A stretch of 64,000 bases of DNA from Massilia sp. R2A-15 (GTDB lineage Bacteria; Pseudomonadota; Gammaproteobacteria; Burkholderiales; Burkholderiaceae_D), in the NCBI RefSeq assembly GCF_030704305.1, contig NZ_CP131935.1, positions 3,658,001 to 3,722,000 of the forward strand. The letters are read 5' to 3'. The notes under the pieces are model-generated. The model saw only the letters and a list, made by a program, of their open reading frames with translations, did not search any database and had not been told where the DNA came from. Position 1 is the first letter of the stretch; every line of letters starts with the position of its first letter. Position numbers and translations under genes: made by a program. Below are positions 8,557 through 18,356 of the stretch, piece after piece.

Positions 8557-9759
8557 ATGCAAACAACACAAGAACCGAGCTCGCTGTGGCTGGACACGGC
8601 CAGCATCCCAGGCTTTGCGCCGCTTGACGGCGCCGCCCGCGCCGATGTCTGCGTGATCGGCGCCGGCATCGCCGGCCTGACCACCGCCTACATGCTGCTG
8701 CGCGAGGGTAAATCGGTCGTCGTGATCGACAGCGCCGGCGTGGGCACCGGCGAAACCGGGCGCAGCGCCGCGCACATGTTCCCGCCCGACGAACGCTTCG
8801 CCCGGCTCGAACGCACGCTCGGCACTGGCAATACGGCCCTGCTGGCCGACAGCTACCGCCGCGCCACCGACTGCGTCGAGTCGATCGTGCGCGCCGAGCA
8901 GATCGACTGCGAGTTCGAGCGCCTCGACGGCTACCTGTTCAACCCGCACGGCAAATGGGACGCCACGCTCGAATCCGAATACCGCGTCACCTCGCGCCTG
9001 GGCATCGACGTGCGCCGCCTCGAACGGGTGCCCGGCCTGCCGTTCGACACCGGCCCGTGCCTGCGCTTCGCCCGCCAGGCCCAGTTCCATCCGCTGAAAT
9101 ACCTGGCCGGGCTGGCGCGCGCCATCGTCAGCCTGGGTGGGCGCATCCACGGCGGCACGCGCGCGCTGTCGATCGAAAGCGGCGCCACCGGGCAGTCGGT
9201 CGGCACCGCCCACGGCGACGTCCATGCCGGCGCGGTCGTCATCGCCACCAACACGCCGTTCGACCCGCGCTTTGCGCCGCGCGAGCGCCAGCAGGCGTAC
9301 CAGAGCTACGTGATCGGCCTGCGCGTGCCGAAGGACGCCTTGCCGCGCGCGCTGCTGTGGGACAGCGGCAATCCGTACTATTACGTCCGCCTGGCCGCGG
9401 CGGCGCCGGGCGCCGCGCACGAACTGCTGGTCGTCGGCGGGCAGGATCACGCCAGCGGCGACGGCATCGATCCGCAGCGCCGCTACGCCGAAATCGAAGC
9501 GTGGGCGCGTGCCCGCTTTCCTGCCGCCGGCCAGGTCGAATACCGGTGGTCGGGCCGCGTCATGGAGCCGCACGACGGCATCGCCATGCTCGGCCACTAC
9601 CCGGCCGGCCAGGCCAACGTCTACATCATCACCGGCGACTCGGGCAATGGCATGACCTACTGCACGGCGGGGGCGATCCTGGTGACCGACCAGATCCTCG
9701 GCCGCGCCAACCGCTGGAGCGAGCTGTTTTCACCGGCTCGGGCATCGTTGCAGCGCTGA
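8557..9759 (+). CDS. FAD-dependent oxidoreductase (DAO family), without Rieske domain
   Basis: The 400-residue protein has an N-terminal Rossmann dinucleotide-binding motif (VIGAGIAGLTTAYML), a GETGRSAAHM segment characteristic of the glycine/D-amino-acid-oxidase-like family, and a C-terminal FAD-binding TGDSGNGMTYCTAGAIL. It should oxidise a small amine or imino compound using FAD; the substrate is unknown. Close relatives commonly continue with a Rieske [2Fe-2S] domain of about 100 residues after the segment corresponding to ELFSPARASLQR; here translation stops at that point and no Rieske motif lies downstream. The ATG at 8557 has GGAG at seven bases; the GTG at 8551 is too close to it. The gene interrupts the ybeY-corC order and lies between two family A repeats. 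Confidence 0.88.
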   Translation: MQTTQEPSSLWLDTASIPGFAPLDGAARADVCVIGAGIAGLTTAYMLLREGKSVVVIDSAGVGTGETGRSAAHMFPPDERFARLERTLGTGNTALLADSYRRATDCVESIVRAEQIDCEFERLDGYLFNPHGKWDATLESEYRVTSRLGIDVRRLERVPGLPFDTGPCLRFARQAQFHPLKYLAGLARAIVSLGGRIHGGTRALSIESGATGQSVGTAHGDVHAGAVVIATNTPFDPRFAPRERQQAYQSYVIGLRVPKDALPRALLWDSGNPYYYVRLAAAAPGAAHELLVVGGQDHASGDGIDPQRRYAEIEAWARARFPAAGQVEYRWSGRVMEPHDGIAMLGHYPAGQANVYIITGDSGNGMTYCTAGAILVTDQILGRANRWSELFSPARASLQR

Positions 9760-9789
9760 CGGTGGCGACAACCCCGTGTCAGTTCCGCC

Positions 9790-9814
9790 GGACCTGACCC
9801 CGGACCTTGGTCCG
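9790..9814. repeat. Partial family A repeat with a small palindrome
   Basis: GGACCTGACCCC (9790-9801) is an exact right half of family A; the left half is missing. It is joined to CGGACC-TT-GGTCCG at 9801-9814, a perfect 6-2-6 hairpin. The element lies 30 bases after the FAD oxidoreductase gene. No other structure is seen up to the corC start. Confidence 0.65.
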
Positions 9815-9895
9815 CGGCGGCGCACCTGCTCAAAAATCAGGCATTTGCCGTTTTAGTGTATCCTACGCCAATCGCAACAACGGCTCACGCCAACT

Positions 9896-10774
9896 ATGCC
9901 AGAGCACCCTACGGACGTCCGCACGGACGCCAAACCCCACCGGTCACTGTTTGAACGACTGACCGCACTGATCTCCCCCGAGCCCGAAAATCGCGACGAG
10001 CTGCTCGAAGTGCTGCACGACGCACACGAGCGCAACCTGATCGACGCCGACGCGCTGTCGATGATCGAGGGCGTGTTCCAGGTGTCGGACCTGTCCGCGC
10101 GCGACATCATGGTCCCGCGCTCGCAGATGGACGTCATCGACATCGGCAAGCCGATAGAAGAATGGATGCCCAGCGTGCTGGCCACGGCCCACTCGCGCTT
10201 CCCCGCCATCGAGGGCGAGCGCGACAAGGTCGTCGGCATCCTGCTGGCCAAGGACCTGCTGCGCTACTACGCCGAAGAATCGTTCGACGTGCGCGACATG
10301 CTGCGCCCCGCCATCTTCATCCCCGAATCGAAACGCCTGAACGTGCTGCTGCGCGACTTCCGCGCCAACCATAACCACATGGCCATCGTGGTGGACGAAT
10401 ACAGCGGCGTGGCCGGCCTGATCACCATTGAGGACGTGCTGGAGCAGATCGTCGGCGACATCGAGGACGAATACGACTTCGACGAGGAAGAAGACAACGT
10501 CCTGTCGATCAAGGAAGGCCACCATGGTCCGCGCTGGCGCGTCAAGGCGCTGACCGAACTCGATCAGTTCAACGAGGAACTCGGTTCGTCGCTGGTGGAC
10601 GAAGACGTCGACACCATCGGCGGCCTGGTCGCCAATCACCTTGGCCGCATGCCGCACAAGGGTGAATCGTTCGACATCGACAACCTGCGCTTCGAAGTGC
10701 TGCGCGCCGACGCGCGCCAGATCCACGTGCTGCTGGTCGAGCGCCTGCCGCTGGCCGAGGACGAACACGACTGA
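9896..10774 (+). CDS. corC: CorC/YbeX family protein (CBS pair, transporter-associated)
   Basis: The 292-residue protein contains two CBS domains (about 65-200, e.g. RDIMVPRSQMDVID and NHMAIVVDEYSGVAGLITIEDVLEQIVGDIEDE) and a C-terminal CorC/HlyC domain. The acidic linker DEEEDN is typical. The family is linked to Mg2+/Co2+ efflux and, through its position beside ybeY and lnt, to ribosome and envelope homeostasis. There is no membrane segment in this short form. The stop codon overlaps the lnt ATG by one base. Most genomes of this group place this gene directly after ybeY; here the FAD oxidoreductase intervenes. Confidence 0.95.
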   Translation: MPEHPTDVRTDAKPHRSLFERLTALISPEPENRDELLEVLHDAHERNLIDADALSMIEGVFQVSDLSARDIMVPRSQMDVIDIGKPIEEWMPSVLATAHSRFPAIEGERDKVVGILLAKDLLRYYAEESFDVRDMLRPAIFIPESKRLNVLLRDFRANHNHMAIVVDEYSGVAGLITIEDVLEQIVGDIEDEYDFDEEEDNVLSIKEGHHGPRWRVKALTELDQFNEELGSSLVDEDVDTIGGLVANHLGRMPHKGESFDIDNLRFEVLRADARQIHVLLVERLPLAEDEHD

Positions 10775-12330
10775 TGCTGCGCCGTCCTCGCGCAGCCCCG
10801 ACCTACGCCGGCGCCACGCCGCGCGGCACCGCCTGGCCGATGCTGTTCGCGGCCATCGCCGGCGGCCTGTCGCTGTTCACCTTCGCCCCGTTCGGCTCCT
10901 GGCCGCTGCAGTTTCCCCTTCTCGCCTTCGTGTTCTACCAAGTGGGCATGGACACCTCGGTGCGCCGCGCCGGCTGGATCGGCTGGGCCTTCGGCCTGGG
11001 CTGGTCGGTGGCCGGCATGCACTGGCTGTACATCGCGATGAACCGCTTCGGCGGCCTGGCCGCGCCGCTGGCCGCCCTCGCCATCCTGCTGCTGGGCGCC
11101 TACATGGGATTGTTCGCCTCGTTCGCGATGGCCTGCGCGGCCTGGCTGCGGCGCCGCTGGTCGCTGCCGGTGGCCAGCTTCCTGCTGCTGGTGCTGCCGG
11201 TGACCTGGGGCCTGTCCGAATGGATGCGCGGCTGGGTGTTTACCGGCTTCCCGTGGGCTTCGTCCGGCTACGCCCACCATAACAGCCCGCTGTCGGGCTA
11301 TGCGCCGATCGTCGGCGTGTACGGCATCGGCGTGCTGGTCGCGCTGTGTTCCGGCTGCCTGGCGATGCTGACCCAGCGCGGACGCTGGCCGGCCATCGGC
11401 CTGCTCGCCGCGATCATGGCGGCCGGCTTCGGCCTGAAACAGATCGAGTGGACCCGCCCGCACGGCGGCCTGCTGACGGTGCGCCTGTTGCAGGGCAACG
11501 TGCCGCAGGGCGAGAAATTCGAGGCGCCCTACATTCGGAAGGCGCTCGACCTGTACCGCGACATGATCACCGCCGCGCCGGCCGACCTGATCGCCACGCC
11601 GGAAACGGCGGTCGTGCTGTTCCCGCAGCAGCTGCCGCCCGACTACCTGCCGGGCCTGGCGAAGTTCGCGCGCGACACCGGCAGCAGCCTGCTGTACGGG
11701 ATCCCGCTGATGGACAGCCCGAGCCATTTCTCCAACAGCGTGGCGGGAATCGGCGCCGACGGCCAGGCCTACCGCTTCGACAAGCACCACCTGGTGCCGT
11801 TCGGCGAATTCGTCCCGCAAGGCTTCCACTGGTTCGTGCAGATGATGCAGATCCCGCTGGGCGACTTCACCAGCGGACCGGCCGTGCAGGCGCCGTTCGC
11901 CGTCAAGGACCAGCGCGTGCTGCCGAACGTGTGCTACGAAGACGCGTTCGGCGAGGAGATCGCCGATCAACTGCGATCGTCGCCTCAGCCGGCCACGATC
12001 CTGCTCAACTCCTCGAACCTGGCCTGGTACGGCGAGTCGGTGGCGATTCCGCAGCACCTGCAGATTTCGCGCATGCGCTCGATGGAGACCGGGCGCCCGA
12101 TGCTGCGCGCGACCAACAGCGGCGCCACCGCCGTGATCGATGCGCGCGGCAAGGTGCTGGCCGTGCTGCCGCCCTACCAGCGCGGCGTGCTGTCGGCGCG
12201 CGTGCAGGGCATGGAAGGCATGACCCCGTACATTCGCTTCGGCAATTATTTATTCCTGGCGCTGGGCGCGCTGGCGCTCGCGGCGGCGTGGTTTTCCGGA
12301 CGGACGTTCCGGAAAGCGGCGGCGCCGTGA
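10774..12330 (+). CDS. lnt: Apolipoprotein N-acyltransferase
   Basis: The 518-residue inner-membrane enzyme adds the third acyl chain to the N-terminal diacylglyceryl-cysteine of lipoproteins. The N-terminal half has several membrane helices (for example residues 22-40, 90-115, 130-145). The periplasmic nitrilase-like domain carries the catalytic triad in ATPETAVVLFP (Glu), DKHHLVPFGEFVP (Lys) and PNVCYEDAFG (Cys). A last membrane helix follows (YLFLALGALALAAAWF). The start overlaps the corC stop (TGATG). Length matches the family. Confidence 0.96.
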   Translation: MLRRPRAAPTYAGATPRGTAWPMLFAAIAGGLSLFTFAPFGSWPLQFPLLAFVFYQVGMDTSVRRAGWIGWAFGLGWSVAGMHWLYIAMNRFGGLAAPLAALAILLLGAYMGLFASFAMACAAWLRRRWSLPVASFLLLVLPVTWGLSEWMRGWVFTGFPWASSGYAHHNSPLSGYAPIVGVYGIGVLVALCSGCLAMLTQRGRWPAIGLLAAIMAAGFGLKQIEWTRPHGGLLTVRLLQGNVPQGEKFEAPYIRKALDLYRDMITAAPADLIATPETAVVLFPQQLPPDYLPGLAKFARDTGSSLLYGIPLMDSPSHFSNSVAGIGADGQAYRFDKHHLVPFGEFVPQGFHWFVQMMQIPLGDFTSGPAVQAPFAVKDQRVLPNVCYEDAFGEEIADQLRSSPQPATILLNSSNLAWYGESVAIPQHLQISRMRSMETGRPMLRATNSGATAVIDARGKVLAVLPPYQRGVLSARVQGMEGMTPYIRFGNYLFLALGALALAAAWFSGRTFRKAAAP

Positions 12331-12434
12331 TGTTTTGCCATTTCCGTTCCCAGCCGTCCCGCAAAACCCGCTAAAATTGGTCGTTTAGCAAATTCACCTA
12401 CTGCTCGCGCCTTCGCGCGCGGCTCCACGCCACG

Positions 12435-13364
12435 ATGCTCACATTCCAACAAATTATCCTGACCTTGCAAACCTACTGGGACAAGCAAGGTTGCGCCCTG
12501 CTCCAGCCTTACGACATGGAAGTCGGCGCCGGCACTTTCCACACCGGCACCTTCCTGCGCGCGATCGGCCCGGAGCACTGGCGCGCCGCCTACGTGCAGC
12601 CGTCGCGCCGCCCGAAGGATGGCCGCTACGGCGAGAATCCGAACCGCCTGCAGCACTACTACCAGTACCAGGTGGTGCTCAAGCCGGCGCCGGAAAACAT
12701 CCTCGACCTGTACCTCGGATCGCTGGAAGCGCTGGGCCTGGACCTCAAACAAAATGACGTGCGCTTCGTCGAGGACGACTGGGAAAGCCCGACCCTTGGC
12801 GCCTGGGGCCTGGGCTGGGAAGTGTGGCTGAACGGGATGGAAGTGACCCAGTTCACCTACTTCCAGCAGGTCGGCGGCCTCGATTGCAAGCCGGTGCTGG
12901 GCGAGATCACCTACGGCATCGAGCGCCTGGCGATGTACCTGCAGGGCGTCGAGAACGTGTACGACCTGGTGTGGACCGAGTGGGAAGAAAAGGGGGCGGC
13001 CGGCGAACCGGTCAAGAAGACGCTGTCCTACGGCGACGTCTATCACCAGAATGAAGTCGAGCAGTCCACCTACAACTTCGAGCACGCCAACACCGAGCTG
13101 CTGTTCGCGCAATTCGCGAACCACGAATCGGAAGCGAAGCGCCTGATCGAACTGGCGCTGACGCTGCCGGCCTACGAGCAGATCATGAAGGCCTCGCACA
13201 GCTTCAACATGCTCGATGCGCGCGGCGCCATCTCGGTGACCGAACGCGCCGCCTACATCGGCCGCGTGCGCACCCTGTCGCGCCTGGTCGCGCAGGCCTA
13301 CTACGACTCGCGCGAAAAGCTGGGATTCCCGATGGCGCCGCGCGCCTCGCAGGAAACCGCCTGA
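12435..13364 (+). CDS. glyQ: Glycine-tRNA ligase alpha subunit
   Basis: The 309-residue class II synthetase subunit begins [39 protein letters not shown] (here [11 protein letters not shown]), the conserved start of the catalytic alpha chain. Together with GlyS it forms the alpha2beta2 enzyme that charges tRNA-Gly. It contains the class II motif 2-type region [15 protein letters not shown] and motif 3 [13 protein letters not shown] 25-base gap separates it from glyS. The 104 bases upstream hold its promoter; no attenuator was seen. Confidence 0.98.
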   Translation: MLTFQQIILTLQTYWDKQGCALLQPYDMEVGAGTFHTGTFLRAIGPEHWRAAYVQPSRRPKDGRYGENPNRLQHYYQYQVVLKPAPENILDLYLGSLEALGLDLKQNDVRFVEDDWESPTLGAWGLGWEVWLNGMEVTQFTYFQQVGGLDCKPVLGEITYGIERLAMYLQGVENVYDLVWTEWEEKGAAGEPVKKTLSYGDVYHQNEVEQSTYNFEHANTELLFAQFANHESEAKRLIELALTLPAYEQIMKASHSFNMLDARGAISVTERAAYIGRVRTLSRLVAQAYYDSREKLGFPMAPRASQETA

Positions 13365-13389
13365 GCCACCGACATATAAGAACAGAACC

Positions 13390-15477
13390 ATGAACCAGAC
13401 ATTACTCGTCGAACTGCTGACCGAAGAACTGCCGCCGAAGGCGCTCGTCAAACTGGGCGGCGCTTTCGCCGCCGGCATCGAGCAGGGCCTCAAATCGCGC
13501 GACTTCCTCGACGCCGGAAGCGTCGCCACCGCCTTCGCCACGCCGCGCCGCCTGGCCGTTTCCATCACCAACGTGCGCGCCGCCTCGCCCGACAAATCGA
13601 TCCGCGAAAAAGTGCTGCCGGTGTCGGTGGCGCTGGACGCCGACGGCAATCCGACCGCGCCGCTGGCCAAGAAGCTGGCCGCGATGGGCCGCGCCGACGT
13701 CACCGTGGCGCAGCTCGAGCGCGCCGCCGACGGCAAGGCCGAGAGCTTCTTCTACACCTACACCGCCGCAGGCAGCGCGCTGGCGACCGGCCTGCAGGCC
13801 GCGCTCGATGAGGCGCTGGGCAAGCTGCCGATCCCGAAACTGATGTCCTATCAGCGTCCCGACGGCGCCACCGTGCAGTTCGTGCGCCCGGCCCATTCGC
13901 TGATCGCGCTGCACGGCGAACAGATCGTGCCCCTGACCGCACTGGGCCTGGCGGCCGGCCGCACCACGCTGGGCCACCGCTTCCTGTCGAACGGCCAGCC
14001 GATCTCGATTTCGCACCCGGTCAACTACGCCGGCATGCTGGAAAACGAAGGCAAGGTCATCGCCAACACCGCGCAGCGCAAGGACGCGATCCGCGCCGCG
14101 CTGCTGGAAAAAGCCGGCGCCGACCAGGTGCTGATGCCAGAGTCGCTGCTCGACGAGGTGGCCGCGCTGGTCGAATGGCCGGTGGTCTACGAATGCCGCT
14201 TCGAAGACGAGTTCCTGGCCGTGCCGCAGGAATGCCTGATCCTGACCATGCAGACCAACCAGAAGTATTTTGCGCTGACCGACACGGCCGGCAAGCTGCG
14301 CTCGCGCTTCCTGATCGTCTCGAACATCGCCACCGACACGCCCGAGGCCATCGTCGGCGGCAACGAGCGCGTGGTGCGCCCGCGCCTGTCCGACGCCAAG
14401 TTCTTCTTCGAGCAGGACAAGAAGAAGTCGCTCGAATCGCGCCTGCCGCTGCTGGCCAACGTGGTCTACCACAACAAGCTGGGAACCCAGGCCGAGCGCA
14501 CCGAGCGCGTCACCCGCCTGGCCGGCGCCATTGCCAAGCGCCTCGGCTACGACATGCTGCTGGCCGAGCGCGGCGCGATGCTGGCCAAGGCCGACCTGCT
14601 GACCGACATGGTCGGCGAATTCCCCGAGCTGCAAGGCATCATGGGCGCCTACTACGCGCGCCACGACGGCGAGCACGAGGAAGTCGCGCTGGCCGCGTCC
14701 GAGCACTACCAGCCGCGCTTCGCCGGAGACGCGCTGCCTTCGACCGCCACCGGCACCGCCGTGGCGCTGGCCGACAAGCTCGAAACCCTGGTCGGCATCT
14801 GGTCGATCGGCCTGGCGCCGACCGGCGACAAGGACCCGTTCGCGCTGCGCCGCCACGCCCTGGGCGTGCTGCGCATGATGCTGGAAAAGCGGCTGCCGCT
14901 GTCGATCAGCGAGCTGCTGGCCGACGCCGCATCGGTGTTCGACTACCGCAAGGAGTTCAAGGATCCATCGGCTGACGTGAAGGGCTTCATCATCGACCGC
15001 CTGCGCGGCATCCTGCGCGAGCGCGGCTTCTCGGCCAACGAGGTCGAAGCGGTGCTGGCGCAGGACCCGGACCGCCTGGATGACATCGTGCAGCGCCTGG
15101 AAGCCGTCAAGGCCTTCGCCGAGATGCCCGAAAGCGCCTCGCTGGCCGCGGCCAACAAGCGCATCACCAACATCCTGAAGAAGGCCGAAGGCGCCATCGG
15201 CACCGTCAACGAGAGCCTGCTCCAGGAAGACGCCGAGAAGAAGCTCGCCGCCAGCGTGGCGCGCGTGCGTCCGGAAGTCGATGCGGCGTTCGCGCGCGGC
15301 GACTTCACCGGCACCCTGAAAACGCTGTCGCAGCTGCGCGACGACGTGGACGGCTTCTTCAACGACGTGATGGTCAATGCCGAAGACCCGGCGCTGCGCA
15401 ACAACCGCCTGGCGCTGCTGTCCCAGCTGCACGGCATGATGAACCGGGTGGCCGACATTTCGAAGCTGGCGGTTTAA
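13390..15477 (+). CDS. glyS: Glycine-tRNA ligase beta subunit
   Basis: The 695-residue beta subunit of the tetrameric glycyl-tRNA synthetase recognises the tRNA and contains the B3/4-like and anticodon-binding regions. Conserved segments include [15 protein letters not shown] at the N-terminus, [50 protein letters not shown] and the HD-like region [26 protein letters not shown]. Length agrees with the family. It follows glyQ by 25 bases and precedes gmhB by 15, so it is in one operon with them. Confidence 0.98.
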   Translation: MNQTLLVELLTEELPPKALVKLGGAFAAGIEQGLKSRDFLDAGSVATAFATPRRLAVSITNVRAASPDKSIREKVLPVSVALDADGNPTAPLAKKLAAMGRADVTVAQLERAADGKAESFFYTYTAAGSALATGLQAALDEALGKLPIPKLMSYQRPDGATVQFVRPAHSLIALHGEQIVPLTALGLAAGRTTLGHRFLSNGQPISISHPVNYAGMLENEGKVIANTAQRKDAIRAALLEKAGADQVLMPESLLDEVAALVEWPVVYECRFEDEFLAVPQECLILTMQTNQKYFALTDTAGKLRSRFLIVSNIATDTPEAIVGGNERVVRPRLSDAKFFFEQDKKKSLESRLPLLANVVYHNKLGTQAERTERVTRLAGAIAKRLGYDMLLAERGAMLAKADLLTDMVGEFPELQGIMGAYYARHDGEHEEVALAASEHYQPRFAGDALPSTATGTAVALADKLETLVGIWSIGLAPTGDKDPFALRRHALGVLRMMLEKRLPLSISELLADAASVFDYRKEFKDPSADVKGFIIDRLRGILRERGFSANEVEAVLAQDPDRLDDIVQRLEAVKAFAEMPESASLAAANKRITNILKKAEGAIGTVNESLLQEDAEKKLAASVARVRPEVDAAFARGDFTGTLKTLSQLRDDVDGFFNDVMVNAEDPALRNNRLALLSQLHGMMNRVADISKLAV

Positions 15478-15492
15478 CGGAGCCCACACGCC

Positions 15493-16047
15493 ATGAAACT
15501 GATCATCCTGGACCGCGACGGCGTCATCAACCACGACTCGCCGGACTTCATCAAGTCGCCGGCCGAGTGGATTCCCATTCCTGGCTCGCTCGAAGCGATC
15601 GCGCGCCTGAACCAGGCCGGCTATCGCGTGGTGATCGCGTCGAACCAGTCGGGCATCGCGCGCGAACTGTTCGACATGAACATCCTCAATTCGATCCACC
15701 AGAAGCTGCACGCCAGTGCGCAGACGGTGGGCGCGACGATCGATGCGATCTTCTTCTGCCCGCACGCGGCGATCGACAACTGCGACTGCCGCAAGCCGAA
15801 GTCGGGCATGTTCGAGGAGATCGCCAAGCGTTTCAAGATCAGCCTGCGCGGCGTGCCGACGGTGGGCGACTCGCTGCGCGACCTGCAATCGGGCTTCAAG
15901 TGCGGCTGCACGCCCTACCTGGTCTTGACCGGCAAGGGCCAGAAAACCTTCGAGACCGGCGGCCTGCCGCCTGGCACCGAGGTGTTTCCGGACCTCGCGG
16001 CGATGGTCAATACGCTGCTCAAAAACCCGCTTCCCGCACCAAACTGA
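15493..16047 (+). CDS. gmhB: D-glycero-beta-D-manno-heptose 1,7-bisphosphate 7-phosphatase
   Basis: This 184-residue HAD-superfamily phosphatase has the nucleophile motif LDRDGVIN (Asp residues 7 and 9), motif II ASNQSGIAR, the zinc-binding loop CPHAAIDNCDCRKPK, and motif III VGDSLRDL. GmhB removes the 7-phosphate from heptose bisphosphate in the pathway to ADP-heptose, which supplies the LPS inner core. The waaC heptosyltransferase in the same window uses that product. Location between glyS and an acyltransferase gene is typical of betaproteobacteria. Confidence 0.93.
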   Translation: MKLIILDRDGVINHDSPDFIKSPAEWIPIPGSLEAIARLNQAGYRVVIASNQSGIARELFDMNILNSIHQKLHASAQTVGATIDAIFFCPHAAIDNCDCRKPKSGMFEEIAKRFKISLRGVPTVGDSLRDLQSGFKCGCTPYLVLTGKGQKTFETGGLPPGTEVFPDLAAMVNTLLKNPLPAPN

Positions 16048-16068
16048 TAGCCCACCCGGAGACTGATT

Positions 16069-16809
16069 TTGCGTAATCTCGGCCTGTTCCTGCGTTCCCT
16101 GCTGTTCACCGTCGTCATGGTGGTCGCCACCGTGATCTGGGTCTGCGTCTGCCTGCTGGCCGCGCCGCTGCCTTACAACAAGCGCTACTGGGTGACCTCG
16201 CGCTGGAACGTGTTCGTCATCTGGTGCGCCAAAGTCATTTGCGGCATCCACTACCGCTTCAAGGGCTACGAGAACCTGCCGGACGCGCCGGCCATCGTGC
16301 TGTCGAAGCACCAGTCGGCATGGGAGACGATCTTCCTGCTGCCCAGCCTCACCCGCCCCCTGGTGTACGTCTTCAAGAAGGAGATTTTGTATATTCCCTT
16401 CTTCGGCTGGGGCATGGCGCTGCTGCGCATGATCCCGATCGACCGCAGCCAGGGCAAGAACGCGTTCAAGCAAGTGGTCGCCCAGGGCAAGCGTCGGCTG
16501 GCCGACGGCCAATGGATTATCATGTTCCCCGAAGGGACGCGCATCCCGGTGGGGCAGGCCGGAAAATACAAGAGCGGCGGCACCCGGCTGGCGGTGGAAA
16601 CAGGTGCGGTGGTGGTCCCGATCGCGCATAATTCAGGTGAATGCTGGCCCAAGAACTCGTTCCTGAAACGTCCCGGTGTGATCACCGTCTCGATCGGCAA
16701 GCCGATTGCGCCGGACAATCACACTCCCGACAGCATGATGCAAGAGGTAGAAAATTGGATAGAGTCAGAAATGCGCGTCATTTCGCCCCACGCCTACAGC
16801 GCTGGCTGA
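16069..16809 (+). CDS. 1-acyl-sn-glycerol-3-phosphate acyltransferase (PlsC-type)
   Basis: The 246-residue membrane-bound acyltransferase should transfer an acyl chain to lysophosphatidate. An N-terminal membrane segment (LLFTVVMVVATVIWVCVCLLAAPL) is followed by motif I KHQSAWETIF, motif II (IDRSQGKNAFK) and motif III FPEGTRIPVGQ. Motif I reads HX4E rather than the textbook HX4D; I believe this variant is common in betaproteobacterial relatives. Translation starts at TTG (16069), with GGAG upstream; no ATG fits. It is in the gmhB operon and the metallopeptidase gene follows. Confidence 0.88.
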   Translation: MRNLGLFLRSLLFTVVMVVATVIWVCVCLLAAPLPYNKRYWVTSRWNVFVIWCAKVICGIHYRFKGYENLPDAPAIVLSKHQSAWETIFLLPSLTRPLVYVFKKEILYIPFFGWGMALLRMIPIDRSQGKNAFKQVVAQGKRRLADGQWIIMFPEGTRIPVGQAGKYKSGGTRLAVETGAVVVPIAHNSGECWPKNSFLKRPGVITVSIGKPIAPDNHTPDSMMQEVENWIESEMRVISPHAYSAG

Positions 16810-16853
16810 GCGGGGTCGGCGACTTAATCCGGGCCAATGCGCCGAAGCAGGAC

Positions 16854-17750
16854 ATGAAGTCGCCGGGCATCGACGGCCAGCTCGAGCTGTTCGCGCAGGA
16901 TTTCTTCGCGGCGCTTGAGCCTTCCGCGCCGCCTTCCCCGCCGCGCGCGCTGTTCAAGGCGCCGCCGGCGCCTCCGCGCATCACCCTTCCCACCCCGCCC
17001 CGCGCTCCGGACGCGCCGCCGCTGCGCCGCATCCTGCTCGGCTCCCAAACCATCGACTACTCGTTGCGCCGGTCATCGCGCCGCTCGATCGGATTCATGA
17101 TCGACGACGACGGCCTGCGCGTGACCGCGCCCCGGCGCGTCACCCTGGCCGAAATCGACAACGCCATCCGCGCCAAGCAGCGCTGGATCCTGACCAAGCT
17201 GCAGGAACGCGGCGAACGGCGCGCGCTGCGCCAGCAAAAGCCGCCGGTGCAATGGGTCGACGGCGCCGAGCTGCCGTTCATGGGCGCCGAGATCGTGCTG
17301 CGCCTGGAACCGGCCGCGCGCAGCCATTGCCGCTTCAATGAGGAAGCGCGCGAGTTGTGCGTCGGCGTGGCGCCGGGCCTGTCGGAGTGGCAGCTGCAGC
17401 AGCGCGTGCGGATCTGGCTGCAGGACGAAGCGAAGCGGGTGTTTGCCGAGCGGCTCGACCTGTATGCGGCGCGGCTGGGAGTGACCTATACGTCGATGAC
17501 GCTGTCGTCGGCCGGCACGCGCTGGGGCTCCTGCTCGGTGGAAGGCAGCATCCGCCTGAACTGGCGCCTGATCCACTATGCACTGCCGCTGATCGATTAC
17601 GTGGTGGCGCACGAACTGGCGCACCTGTTGGAAATGAACCACAGCGCACGCTTCTGGGCCGCGGTCGAATCGGTGTATCCGGACTATGACGGCGCCAAGG
17701 CGGCGCTGCGCAAGCGTTCGCAGGAACTGCCGGTCATCTTCCCGGACTGA
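16854..17750 (+). CDS. YgjP/DUF45-type zinc metallopeptidase
   Basis: The 298-residue protein ends in a zincin domain with HELAHLLEMNHSARFW, the HExxH motif plus a downstream third ligand, as in the YgjP-like (DUF45, M48-related) family. GTRWGSC, a conserved segment of that family, precedes it. The first 65 residues are rich in Pro and Ala (PSAPPSPPRALFKAPPAPP), a low-complexity region likely to be disordered. Its substrate is unknown. The ATG at 16854 was preferred to a much longer frame because the longer N-terminus is the reading of the acyltransferase gene in another frame. It ends seven bases from the convergent YcxB-like gene. Confidence 0.85.
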   Translation: MKSPGIDGQLELFAQDFFAALEPSAPPSPPRALFKAPPAPPRITLPTPPRAPDAPPLRRILLGSQTIDYSLRRSSRRSIGFMIDDDGLRVTAPRRVTLAEIDNAIRAKQRWILTKLQERGERRALRQQKPPVQWVDGAELPFMGAEIVLRLEPAARSHCRFNEEARELCVGVAPGLSEWQLQQRVRIWLQDEAKRVFAERLDLYAARLGVTYTSMTLSSAGTRWGSCSVEGSIRLNWRLIHYALPLIDYVVAHELAHLLEMNHSARFWAAVESVYPDYDGAKAALRKRSQELPVIFPD

Positions 17751-17757
17751 CCAGCCC

Positions 17758-18303
17758 CTACTGCGCCGCCTTTACCCAGGCCGCATACGCGCCGAGGTGG
17801 TCCGACTGCGCGCGGTCGAGGCAGCGCTCGGGGATCGGCAAGGTGCCGCGCCGCAGCACCATCAGGCGCCCGCGCGCGTAGCTGCGAATCGCCGACACAT
17901 CTTCCCATCCGATCAGCGTTACTCCCCCAGGACCCGTACGCACGATGCCGTGGCGGTCGATGGTGAATGCGTAGGTGTGGCGCGAACGGCCCTGCATCAC
18001 GAAATGGAAGGCGGCCGACCAGGTGCTCTTGACCAGCATGTACCAGCTCGTCGGGGCGCGGATGCGGCGCCGGCGGATCAGGTTGCGCCCGTGATGCCAC
18101 ATGAAGCTGACGTATTCCGACAAGCAGTAACGCACCGAGAACTCCAGCGGCTCCAGCTGTTCTTCATCGATTTTATGCAAGGTGGGTATAGCGGGAGGCG
18201 AGGCGTTGATCGAGTGCGTCGTCGGCGGATCGATGTGCTGCTTTACCAGGACGGCTACCGGCTTGCGGCTGCCGACCGGCTTCGGATGATTGAACCACAA
18301 CAT
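17758..18303 (-). CDS. YcxB-like protein
   Basis: The 181-residue protein has the C-terminal YcxB-like pattern: HTYAFTIDRHGIVRTGPGGVTLIGWEDVSAIRSYARGRLMVLRRGTLPIPERCLD. Family members are small, often membrane-anchored proteins without known function. A hydrophobic segment around YCLSEYVSFMWHHGRN is weak, so membrane insertion is doubtful. Start choice between 18303 (ATG) and 18345 is uncertain. The gene is tail-to-tail with the metallopeptidase and immediately downstream of waaA. Confidence 0.6.
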   Translation of the reverse strand: MLWFNHPKPVGSRKPVAVLVKQHIDPPTTHSINASPPAIPTLHKIDEEQLEPLEFSVRYCLSEYVSFMWHHGRNLIRRRRIRAPTSWYMLVKSTWSAAFHFVMQGRSRHTYAFTIDRHGIVRTGPGGVTLIGWEDVSAIRSYARGRLMVLRRGTLPIPERCLDRAQSDHLGAYAAWVKAAQ

Positions 18304-18356
18304 GCGAACCCCGTCTGTCCGGAAGGATCGGACCTGAAAAAACACATGGTATCAAA

